A stretch of DNA of 64,000 nt. It comes from Diphasiastrum complanatum (Eukaryota; Streptophyta; Lycopodiopsida; Lycopodiales; Lycopodiaceae). Below are positions 54,782 to 64,000 of this stretch, one piece after another (the first letter of the stretch is position 1; each line of letters opens with the position of its first letter). Under the pieces are notes generated by a model. That model saw nothing but the letters and a program-made list of their open reading frames with translations, ran no database searches and had not been told where the DNA came from. The translations under genes were made by a program, and so were the position numbers. Location: the NCBI GenBank assembly GCA_029204225.1, contig CM055093.1, positions 28,395,777 through 28,459,776 of the forward strand, read 5' to 3'.

Positions 54782-55140
54782 TGTTGGATTTATTCCTCTA
54801 CTCTCCTAAATTCCATGTTAATCTAGTTCAATTCATATTGTTGTAGTTTTACATGCATTGTCGCACAGTATGTAGAAATATGCTATTATCGAAGACATGC
54901 AAGAGAGTGGCAGTCCAAGTTATTCAAGCATAGATAAGTTATCCACATCTAGCATTGAATTATTCTATGTGGTAGAGCTCCAAAAAAAAGGGCACTCTTG
55001 TGTTATGTAGCTCCTCAATGTGAGGTCGTATGTTTAATTATGTAAGTCATAAAAACTCCCTTAAAAATAGTTGCCATCATGGCTCAGACATATGAATTTG
55101 TTGTTGAATTGGTCGAACGAGTGAACATCCACCCTTGCTA
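54782..55140 (+). repeat. 3' LTR of the copia remnant (end unresolved)
   Basis: Starts TGTTGGATTTATTCCTC immediately after the polypurine tract. The right boundary is a guess; the next clear structure is the repeat array from 55150. Confidence 0.5.
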
Positions 55141-55149
55141 GCAACATGG

Positions 55150-55980
55150 AGCTTATATCCAAGCCACCCATGTTGCCCAAAAAAAATTGGCAAGTGAGAG
55201 CACTCAAGATAATAAAAAAAATTATCATGCTCTCCAAGATACCAGAAAAATTTGGCAGCATGGAACTCTTTTTGTCAATGTGGGGAGCCCAAGCAAATAA
55301 CTCAGGCTCCCGATGATGCCCAAAAAAATTGGCATTGTTACCAAATGTTTTTGTCAACATGGGGGGTCCGAGATAATTGCTTCACTCTTTTACTTCCCCT
55401 TTCTGCTTTGCCTTCCCTCCCCCCTTGCATAACAAATGATTGGGTAGCATAACATGGGTGCCTTTAGTTCTAAAAGCATCCACAACACATTCGATGGCCA
55501 TCAAAAAGTTCATACTATCTTGGGCTCCCCATGTGGCCAAAAAATCTTCAACTTGAAACTTGCCAAACAAGTTCCAAGTTGCCAAAAAATTTGGTGAGGT
55601 GGAGAGCTTGAGATAGTCTTTGGCAAACCCAAAGTAAGTGCTCAAGCTTTCCACACTCACGAAATAATTTGGGCTTCCCATATTTCCAAAAACATCTTAC
55701 AGCTTGGTACTTGTAGGCCAAGCTCTATGTTGCCAAAAAAAAATTGGTAGTGTGGGGAACCGAGCTCAATGAGTTGCCAAGTAAATTTGGCAGCTCCAGC
55801 TAAATTGCCTCACCTACCCCTACGACTAAAGGGTTTTAACAACATTGAACTTAAGCAGATGCTAAATATATATATATAGTCACAGATTGAGTTAACCATC
55901 TTTGCCAGTATGGGTAGGCTGAGGTTATGGAGCTTAGCTAGCGAGATACATGTCGCCAAAAAAAATTTCCAACACACTCA
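55150..55980. repeat. Degenerate array of TTGCCAAAAAATTTGGCA-like motifs
   Basis: At least eight copies of an imperfect palindrome of the type (T)GCC(A)6-9TTGGCA occur at about 55171, 55240, 55310, 55538, 55580, 55722, 55773 and 55953. Some are accompanied by CATGTTG, ATGGGGAG or GAGCTTGAGATA. Spacing is irregular, from about 40 to 230 bp. It looks like an old tandem repeat whose unit has largely decayed around an AT-rich palindrome. Confidence 0.7.
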
Positions 55981-56790
55981 TGAATGTGATGCTTTGTTAA
56001 TGCGTATGCATATGAAAGTTGCCACACTAGGGTTTTCGAAATCTATCATATCCACCAAGTTTGAGAATGTACCTAAGATTATTGTAATATTGTAAGCTTG
56101 TAGAACTATCTAGAGTTAATAGATATGTTGGATAGAACCTTTTCAGTTTTAGGCAAGGGATCTTAGTTGTTTTATTTAAAAAAAATTGGTTTTCCTAAAT
56201 ACATATCCTTTGACTTGCTTGCAAATGTGGAAAAAGTAGGAATACATTTATGAGCTGAAAGCACAAACTAACATCAATTGCTCTCAAATTACAAAGGATT
56301 GATTCATATGTCAAAGAAAAGCTCAGTCTCTCTAAATCTTTATAGTGACTTTATATGATTTATGTAGCCTCGCGTTTTATGGTGGATATGGGTGAATAGG
56401 TTGATTTTTTTAACGGTTATGACCAAGTCCTCTAGTGCGATGGGATCAGCACGCAGAGGGGAAGGAATAAAAACTGTGTTCTTGAATGCGTCATCGTCTA
56501 ACGGTTTGTCAGACTCGACATTCTGAACGGTGGGAGGATCAAAAGGGGAAGTAGAAATAGATGCCGAAAGGTGGATGGGAGGAGGGAGGGGTGTTCAAAA
56601 GAAGGAACGAAGCAAGGCATGGAAAATTGGAGGGTGGTGTCCAAGATGTTTGGGGAGCTGGGTGGGGTGAAATTGATGAGATTCATGATGGCAAGGGTGC
56701 TTGGGTCGATGATGGCTTCGATCATATACCCGTCATTAGTGTGACTTCGAGGCACTCACGCATCTAGAAAAGGGTTGACTGTGAAAGATT
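55981..56790. other. Unassigned sequence
   Basis: Includes a G-rich stretch (about 56525-56720) open on both strands, with no recognisable domain. Confidence 0.35.
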
Positions 56791-58480
56791 CAACTAGTTT
56801 CCTCATATTGCTACATTTCCATATTTGGCATATTGAGGCCACTTTGCAAGTGAGTGCTACAAAAAGAAGAGAGATCAAGGAGACAAGCAAGGTAATCTTA
56901 CTCTTGATGAGGATGGTTTGGATGTTCAAGATGCAAATGATGATGCTTTTGTGATGTCTTCATGTATGCTTGCTAATGATGGAGATCTAGATCCTTGGTG
57001 GATTGATAGTGGAGCAAGTTCACACATGAACTTTCACAAATAGTACTTCACTTCTTTGTTGGCATATGGAGATGACAAGAGGGTGATCTTCACGGCCAAT
57101 GATGGTGAGTGTGCAATCAAAGGGATTGGCACAATTCCTATTTCTCTCTCTACAAATAGGATGTTCATTTGGAGAATGTCTTGTTTATTCCATCTATTAC
57201 CAAGAATTTGCTTAGTGTGCACCAAATGCTAAGTAAAGGCCTCAAGGTGGAGTTTGATGGAGATGCTTGTTTGATCAAAAGGAAGGATGTCTTGATTGGA
57301 AAAGATAAAAGGCAAGGGAAGTTGTTCAAACTAGATGCTTGTGTTATTGCTAACCAAGTTGGATGTGTTGCAAGGGAGCAAATTTATATTCAAAAGGTTT
57401 GGCACAAAAGGATGGGACACCTCAACTTCAAGTCATTGGAGGTAATGGCAAGGAAGAAGGTTGTGATTGGTCTTCCAAGTTCCTTAAGTGATGTCAAGCA
57501 TGTTTGTGAAACTTGTACATTCGGATATTCATGGATTTATTACAATTAGCAATAGTGGAGCTAAGATGTATGTAACATTCATTGATGATTTTAGTAGATT
57601 TTGTTGGATCTATCTACTAAAGAGCGAGGATGAAGTGTATGATGTCTTTGTCAAGTTCAAGAACACAAGGGAGGACCAAATTTCCACAAAGATCAAGTGC
57701 TCAATGGTGGTGAGTACATATCTAACAAGTTTAAGGCCTTTTATGATGAGCATGGGATCAAGAGGGAGTATACAACATCAAGGACCCCACAACAAAATGG
57801 AGTGGCTGAAAGGAAGAATAGGATTTTATGTGAAAGTGCTAAAGCTATGAGGTTAAGTGCTAATCTTGACAGACCATTTTGGGATCAAGCTTTTTTGTGT
57901 GCCAATTTCTTGTGAAATAGATGGTCGAGTGCTATTTTGTTTGATGGAAGGACACCTTTTGAGATGCTATTCAAGAGGAGGCCGAGTTTCAACTTTCTAA
58001 GAACCTTTGGATGCACATGCTATGTCAACATTACTCTTGATGATAGGACCAAGGAGGATTCATCTTCAAGAAGAGGTATTTTTGTTGGATATAGTGAGGT
58101 AAGTAGAGCCTACAAGGTTTACATTCCTTCTACTAACAAAGTGATTGGTGGTAGAGATGTCATTTTTTATGAGGGGAACATTCCAAAAGTGTCTTCAAGC
58201 ATGATTGATGGTAGTGTGGATGGATCTAACATTCTTGATGTTTATGAGAAGGATCCTACTTTGGATGGTGATGATGATGGACCTTCATCAAGTCAAAAGC
58301 CAAGGAGAACATCAAGAGAAAGACAAGTACCTTCAAGGCTCACATATGATCAAAAGGATAAGCAAGTAGTTTCTGGAAATTATGTTGCTTTCCTAACCTC
58401 TTTGGATGAGCCTACAAGTGTAGATCAAGCAAGGAAAGAAGAGGAGTGGATCCAAGCAATGGATCTTGAGTATTAATCTC
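56790..58480 (+). mobile_element. Copia fragment: gag end to integrase, truncated before RT
   Basis: Zinc-knuckle remnant (FASECYKKKRDQGDK), protease PWWIDSGASSHM (about 56995-57030, DSG intact), and GAG-pre-integrase VWHKRMGHLNFKSLEVMARK with VCETC. Then the integrase core MYVTFIDDFSRFCWIYLLKS, PQQNGVAERKNRILCESAKA and FNFLRTFGCTCYVNI, with GIFVGYSEVSRAYKVYIPST. It ends in the pre-RT linker EEWIQAMDLEY (58476) and TAA. Frames change at about 57545, 57700 and 57915. A deletion inside the zinc-binding region joins CETCTFG to DIHGF. No LTR was found on the left. Confidence 0.9.
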
Positions 58481-58489
58481 TTATGAAGA

Positions 58490-59120
58490 GTGGAACATCT
58501 TTTGGAGGATCTTCTTGTGTAGATGGTGCTATGCAAGTGGATGGATGTTATCTTTCTGTAAATCAAGGAATGGATCTGGAAAACAAACTTTGTTCAATGA
58601 CTTTGATGGTCAAGTTGATGATCAAGAAGTTGACCTCAAAGCGCTTCAACTAGTCAAAAGGCTTGGGCCTATCACCAGACGCAATGCCGATGGTAGATAG
58701 GGAGGCAGGGTTCACATGCACTCTGTGTGTGGTACCCTCTGGTAGTGGATATAGAATCTAGACTTGTCTTCATCCCAAGTCTCGAAGGCCTCGATGACGA
58801 AGTCTAGACTGAGAGCACACGTGAAAAGCTATGGGTAAATGCCCATTCTTCAAAGAGAATTTTTTAAGGCTTTTGGAGACAGTTGAAAAGTCAGAGTAAA
58901 AAACGGCAAGAGCTTCGCTAGGAAAAGTGACGAATGACTCGAATTTCCTACTTTTATAGCGGATGATTATAAGACATATTATAATAAGTACACTTTCCAT
59001 AGCTCAATTCAATTTCAAATTTTGCAGGTACCTTCCTCATGATTTTCTAAGATCCCAGAAAAGTTGGTGAGAGTTCATAAGCTATTTTGCATGCCTTGCG
59101 AAGGTTCTGAAGGTCATGCG
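58490..59120. other. Unassigned sequence
   Basis: No domain or repeat recognised between the copia fragment and the next LTR-like start. Confidence 0.4.
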
Positions 59121-59889
59121 TGTTGGATTATTTTATCATTAGGAATAATTCATCCAAATAATCGATCTTTAATCTACATCCATTTCATTTATTCAGTTCT
59201 GCAATTTTATATGTATTTCTACACAGTTTGCAGAAAATACTCGAGAATTGCACAACAGATGGCACCGACATATCGGAGCACCTTCAACGACACCGACATA
59301 TCGGACAACTTAAATGACCTATCGGAGAAGTCGAAGTCGGACAATTATTGTTTCCACTTGTTGTAAAGCTTACGACTTGCCCTAGCTGTTTTGCAAGTAA
59401 ATTTCTGGGAAGGCCTTATTGAATGGATGACAACGTACTGGCTAGCTATCAATTGCGACCTACGACCTAATTAAGCTGACCTAATTGGATAAGTTAGATT
59501 GCTTTAGTTAAATAGTGATCATTATAGAAGAACAATCATATAAAAACAAAATAAATCAGAGAAGGACTCAGAGAGTTCCAATAGTGTCATGTTTGAGTAT
59601 TGCTAGCGCTTACTACTTATCAGCTTTAGTGCATCAAATAGAGTTATCAGAGATAGTTTAGAGTACACGATTTTATCCGCTATTGTTTTGTGCTCATCAT
59701 TATCTAACTTTGTACATGCTACTTACTGAATCAATCCATCTTCTTATTGCGTTCAATATTATGTCAGAATGTATGCATGCTTCTATGTAGTTATCAATAG
59801 CTGATAAATCTCTTATCGTTTTGTCTGTTGCTGCAATATTCTTCACTCTGTAATTGTTTGGCTATGAAATCACTTTAGCGCTAATGAAC
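59121..59889. repeat. LTR-like sequence with CGACATATCGG repeats
   Basis: Begins TGTTGGATTATTTTATC and contains repeated CCGACATATCGGA(G/C) units (59266-59340) that recall the CGACTTCG block of the LTR at 18266. No PBS or TSD was found, so the boundaries and even the LTR status are uncertain. Confidence 0.4.
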
Positions 59890-61144
59890 AGAAGCTGGAC
59901 ACATCTAGTGGCAAAGATGGTACAGTGAAGATTCCTCCTGATGATGATCAATTTATTGACTTTCCTAGTGATGGACACGAGGATACACCTCGTGATACTA
60001 CTACTCAACCTCAAGCGATAGGTTGGAGAGGTAGAGATAAACCTTTTGGTGCAAGAAGGATTGAAGTTGCAGGTGACAAATGCAAGGAGAAAGATGTACC
60101 GTGGGATACATTTTCACCAGGAAGCCGATCACCTGATAGGAAGCTTCCTAAGTGGTTTGAGAGATTCATGGAGAGCCGCGACATGGATGACTTTCCAGGA
60201 TCATCTAGCCAAGGAGAGCTACGAAGATCAACAAGAGAGCAATATTGCCTTGGAGTGGAGTTGTGGCAAAAAGGACACAAAGTGGGTTTAACATAGGTGA
60301 AGTATGTCAGAGAGTTGATGCACAGGTTCAGGTTGCAGGATTGCAAGCCAGTAAAACACTCCTATTGAACCAAGTAAAAAGCTTTCTAAGCTTGACGAGT
60401 CACAACCATTTGATGCTATGCTGTATAGGCAGTTAGTAGGAAGTTTGATTTACCTTACCATGACTAGACCAGATATATGCTATGTTGTTAGTATTGTAAG
60501 TCAGTTTATGACAGCACCTACGGAAACACATTGGAAGGCAGCCAAGTGCATTTTGTGATATGTCAAAGGCACTTCCGATTATGGCTTGGTTTACAGGAAG
60601 CGTGAGGGTTTACCTGAGTTATGTGGCTATGTGGATGCGGATTGGGGAGGTGACTATGACGATCGTAGATCCACCACAGGGTATGTATTCCAGCTTTGTG
60701 GCAGTTGCTTTTCTTGGTCTAGTAAAACGCAAAGTACAATTGCTTTATCCACCACAGAAGCAGAGTATAAGGCAATGTGTAGTGTAGCACATGAAGCTGT
60801 ATGGTTGAGGCAAATCTTGGATGAAGTTGGCATGAAACAGGAAAATCCCACAACTATACATAGCGACAGTCAGAGTGGCATTCAGCTAGCAAATAATCCA
60901 GTGTTCCATGCAGAGAACCAGATACATTGAGATTCACTATCACTTTATACGTGAGAGGCTGTTGAGTCGTGAAATTCATGTTGTTCATTGTAGTACGGAC
61001 GAACAACTAGCTAACATTTTCACTAAGTCACTTATTAGAGAAAATTTTGATAAGTTTAGATCAAAGCTTTATGTACTTAAAGTTTGTTGACTTTAAAGCT
61101 ATGTGTATGCTATATAAAAAGTAGACTCTACTTTAAGGGAGAGA
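59890..61144 (+). mobile_element. Copia fragment: integrase-RT linker joined to RNase H
   Basis: Linker text (LPKWFERFMESRDMDDFPGS, SQGELRRSTREQ) is followed at 60240 directly by YCLGVELWQKGHKVGLT, the region after RT. The RT core, about 600 bp or more, is deleted. RNase H is nearly complete: [79 protein letters not shown] and ANIFTKSLIRENFDKFRSKL. Stops and shifts lie at about 60295, 60558 and 60928. It ends with AAGGGAGAGAG before an LTR. Confidence 0.9.
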
Positions 61145-61520
61145 GTTAGAATTAAAGTAGAATTACTGTGTTACTGTATTGTGGATCCTATCAGTGGATA
61201 ACGATCAGTTGGCCTCGCCACGAGGCGAGTCGACGGGACATGCGTCCCCTCAACGGCAACCTGGGCCATGCATGGGTTGCATGAGTGAAGAACATATGTA
61301 TAGTATATTTTCATTTTGAGAAATACAGTTGCTATGTGAGCTTGATGTGGAGAGTGTTTTCTGTCTGTGTTACTGTGTAGCATGATCTGTGTTCCTGTTC
61401 GAAGCAAATTCTGAGTATTGGATCCATTTAGCTTGTCTATGATTAGACTAGCTTTACTTTGAGAATCCATCTGGAACTTTAATTTGTCGATATATCGATG
61501 ACGTTAAGAGAGAGAGATAC
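61145..61520 (+). repeat. 3' LTR of the copia fragment (end unresolved)
   Basis: Starts (TG)TTAGAATTAAAGTAG after the polypurine tract; the first two bases read AG in place of TG. The right end is uncertain. Confidence 0.55.
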
Positions 61521-61559
61521 CGTGCTGCCTACAATAGGAAGTCAATTATCTAATACTGA

Positions 61560-61738
61560 AATTTGATACCACAAATTGAAGAATATGATACTATGAAAAG
61601 TATCTAGTGATATCGATTTGATATCATGAAAGATATCAAGTATTAGAGGTCTGATACAACAGTCGCTATGATATTATGAAGGTAAACTATGATATTCTAT
61701 GTTAGAGCTCTGATATCAAGCTTACAGCTCTGATACCA
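61560..61738. repeat. Cluster of TGATAYCA motifs ending in a reversed primer site
   Basis: About nine TGATA(C/T)-type units occur in 180 bp (for example TTTGATACCAC, TTTGATATCATG, GCTCTGATATCAAGC), the last being GCTCTGATACCA at 61727-61738. That is the complement of the tRNA-iMet primer site TGGTATCAGAGC. It abuts TGTTGGAAAG at 61739. Confidence 0.7.
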
Positions 61739-62731
61739 TGTTGGAAAGAGGTGATAATGCAATAATGACAAGTCGAAGGCAGTAAATGACTTATCGAGTG
61801 CAGCAAAATGGAACCTGCTTTCCTAATACATGATTACACCTATCAATATTGAACAAAACATAATGACAAAGAGTCACATTCAATCTTATAGTGGTTGGAT
61901 TAGTTTTAAAATGTTGAAAGACAATAGTTTTTCTATGCAAGATTTTTTACTGTCCCTTAAAAAGCATTCATTCAATTTGTTCAAAGCAAGCTAATGCTCC
62001 ATGACTTAACAAATGTTGATAGACGTGGATATGCACATTACATTTACATCATCTAGAGTCATTGACATGTGTATAAAAGATTTGAAACCCGTGAGAGAAA
62101 GTTTTCACAGATTTAGCAAGTCTTAAAGTGTTGTGAAAAATGCTATAGAGGCTATGGCGAATGCTACGAGTTTACAAAATTTGGCCCATGATGTCATGTA
62201 CTTTTAGTACATCAGTGCTTTTCAAGGCAATATAATATCCATTGTAAGCTTTGTAGGCCCAAAAGGAGCTATTAGCCTTAAGAACAATGTGGTTCCCTCT
62301 TTAGGCCCTTCAAAGTAACTAATAAGGATAACAGGCCAATAAGGGCCCAATGTAGTTTGAATAATACTTAACAAGGGCTAACTATCCCTCAAGATATTTA
62401 AGTTAAGTTAAAGAGCATTGTCTATAACTAGGCAAGAGACATCATTTTGTGAATCTTTTGGCTCATTTGCAAGTGAGAGGTTCTAGCTTCCTTGTGAATG
62501 TGAGCCATAGGGATCTTCATTGATAGGTCTCATGTGCCCTATCCCACATGAATCAATGGATCCATTTCCATTGATTGTACTCTTTCTTTCATTGCTAATG
62601 TGATTCCATTGTGATCTCCATGTTTTAGTTTCTAATTGATATGCTATCATGAATGTCTTGTTATCTTCTTGCTTCTAGCTTTACTTCCATTGTAATTGCT
62701 ATTAGTTTGGGATTTGGCACATGAAATTTCT
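61739..62731. repeat. Two LTR-like ends between opposed primer sites
   Basis: The left edge (TGTTGGAAAGAGG, 61739) adjoins a minus-strand primer site. The right edge lies before a plus-strand primer site, TGGTATCAGAGC, at 62732-62743. So a minus-oriented and a plus-oriented 5' LTR stand head to head here, or one LTR carries a chance primer-like match on one side. No boundary between them could be drawn. Confidence 0.45.
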
Positions 62732-62743
62732 TGGTATCAGAGC
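62732..62743 (+). promoter_or_regulatory. Primer binding site, tRNA-iMet
   Basis: TGGTATCAGAGC in plus orientation. No gag follows within the next 700 bp, so the element is truncated. Confidence 0.75.
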
Positions 62744-63450
62744 ATAGATCCTTGATTCATGACGATTCTATGAGAATTCCATTAGATCCGATGAGGATTT
62801 TTTTTGTAGCTTTCCTTTTTGCTAATTTTTAATTTTGAATTTTATCAGTTCTGATCAGACGAATCTTTAGCACTCAATTTTGTTTTTTTAATTTCTAGTT
62901 CAATTCCATAGCTTTATAGAGTTTTGTTTCAGCTTTAATTTGCACCAATTTTTCAAGCCATTTGGATAAGAGATGCAAAAGTTATTGCACTTTTTCCAAA
63001 AGCTGTCAAAATAGGTGACTAGAATTTTGCTTTCACTTGATTTGAATTTTTCAGATTTGATCTGAGTTTTTATTTCAAGTTTCTTTTCCTGAGTTTGTGT
63101 GATTTGGATCAATATTGAGAAAATTATGATCAAATTAGTGGAGATGGGTCAGACCCTAATTCACCCCTCTTTCTCTCTCCCACACCATCACTGACGACTG
63201 ACTGACTTCTATTGGTTACTTGCTTGGAGTACTGATTGCCCAGCCATTATTGCGGCAGATGAAAATAACCGGAACTTCGTGACAATACAAGCTTCATCCT
63301 TTGCCATCTTTAAGGAATAAGCATAAGCAAGCACCAACCGCATGTGGGAGCTGTGTCCCAACAATAGATGACACAAGTAATTTAATTCAGCTTTTTTGCG
63401 TGGTGAGCTTGAGAATAGAAACGAGAACTTGCCAGTACTCCTTCACGTTT
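62744..63450. other. Unassigned AT-rich sequence
   Basis: Poly-pyrimidine/T-rich text without coding signature, perhaps the leader of the truncated LTR element. Confidence 0.35.
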
Positions 63451-63454
63451 AGTT

Positions 63455-63775
63455 AAATGCACATCACAGATCTTATGTGGAAGAAACAACAGTCCCATAA
63501 GGACAATCAGCCTGGTGTGTTGATCCAAGTCTACGAGGGCGAGCAATCTAGAACCAGAGACAATTAATTTGCTTGGCAAATTTGAGTTGTCCCGCATTCC
63601 TCCTGCCCTAGGGCCCAGTTGGCAAATTTGAGTTGTCCGACATTCCTCCTGAGCCCAGAGGCATACCTCAGATTAATCTTTGCTTTGACATTTGATGCAA
63701 ATGGCATATTGAATGTCTCTGCTGAGATAAGACCACTGGGCAAAAGAACAAGAACAACGAACGACACAAAGAACT
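63455..63775 (+). pseudogene. HSP70 pseudogene fragment (substrate-binding domain)
   Basis: HSP70 chaperones carry a conserved stretch from [11 protein letters not shown] to ITITNDKGRL in the substrate-binding domain. Here the pieces [27 protein letters not shown] with IPP, EPRGIPQINLCFDI and DANGILNVSAEIRPLGK occur in order over about 280 bp. A 46-bp segment starting GGCAAATTTGAGTTGTCC is duplicated in tandem (63575 and 63621). A stop or shift follows TRDN, and a one-base insertion in the FDIDANG region changes frame at about 63690. No neighbouring exon of the gene was seen. Confidence 0.85.
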
Positions 63776-64000
63776 TTGTACTCTATGTAACATTGCGTGG
63801 AGAAGCAGCCTACATTGTGTAGGAAAGGAGCTATATCTGACATTCCGTCTCAGATCTCATTCGCGACAATCAGATCTTGCAGAAACTGCCTAACAGTTCA
63901 CCTGTAGTAGTTCCTTGTTATTACTGTGAAAGAGCCTCCTGTATGCGATTCCCAAAATAATGTCATGATCATTGTCATTGTGCTTGCTGGTAACCACCAC
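63776..64000. other. Unassigned sequence
   Basis: HSP70 similarity fades at about 63775; nothing else is recognised to the window end. Confidence 0.4.

Noticed and set aside
55150-55980. CRISPR array
   Set aside because: Repeats are imperfect and irregularly spaced, with no leader or cas genes, in a plant nuclear context.
56498-56767. Proline-rich (minus) or glycine-rich (plus) small gene
   Set aside because: Both arise from a G-rich low-complexity stretch; neither shows a domain.

Overview
The window reads as nuclear DNA of a land plant, most likely a seed-free vascular plant such as a fern. The support is: spliceosomal introns, a plant class I formin, a PLS-type pentatricopeptide repeat (PPR) gene whose very regular repeats resemble those of ferns and lycophytes, plant Ty1/copia and Ty3 LTR retrotransposons primed by initiator tRNA-Met, and many long (GA)n/(CT)n tracts. 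The fern assignment is inference; 'vascular plant nuclear genome' is firm. Most of the 64 kb is transposon and transposon debris. There are only two substantial host genes.

Layout. 0-6.6 kb: a copia remnant, a Ty3 RT remnant, and one copia element at 3004-6632 (minus) with both LTRs and a GAGTA target-site duplication (TSD) but most of pol deleted. 6.9-7.2 kb: a 136-bp tandem duplication. 7.7-9.3 kb: the PPR gene (minus), with a decayed E domain behind its stop. 10.1-10.7 kb: a block of palindromes and a long near-perfect hairpin. 10.8-17.8 kb: a field of (GA)/(CT) microsatellites holding broken pieces of unrelated host genes (sugar transporter, F-box/kelch-like, vacuolar H+-pyrophosphatase, ANTH clathrin-assembly protein, leucine-rich repeat protein). 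18.3-27.6 kb: a nested copia cluster. A minus-strand copia is interrupted by a full-length plus-strand copia (20533-26023, TSD GAGAT) and by a solo LTR (26405-27014, TSD TAGGA). 28.1 kb: an 88-bp tRNA-like SINE insertion with a 14-bp TSD.

29.9-49.1 kb: a class I formin on the plus strand. A candidate signal-peptide exon lies at 30853-31113. The transmembrane/FH1/FH2 exons at 42181-49078 have exact, phase-consistent splice sites. The roughly 11-kb interval between holds a Ty3 element (32209-40098, minus, candidate TSD AAAAC), itself invaded by a second Ty3 element (plus) and then internally deleted, so that the two meet head to head near 36.3 kb. A further Ty3 fragment lies at 40.7-41.9 kb, and a copia remnant sits in formin intron 3.

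49.1-64 kb: mostly empty or decayed sequence, three more truncated copia elements, several LTRs, a degenerate array of TTGCCAAAAAATTTGGCA-like motifs (55.1-56.0 kb), an unidentified broken reading frame (53.2-53.6 kb) and an HSP70 pseudogene (63.5 kb).

No intact autonomous transposon was found; every pol set carries stops, frameshifts or deletions. I saw no CRISPR array, bacterial operon, rRNA or true tRNA gene. Many coordinates of remnants are approximate because they were judged by eye from translated similarity.
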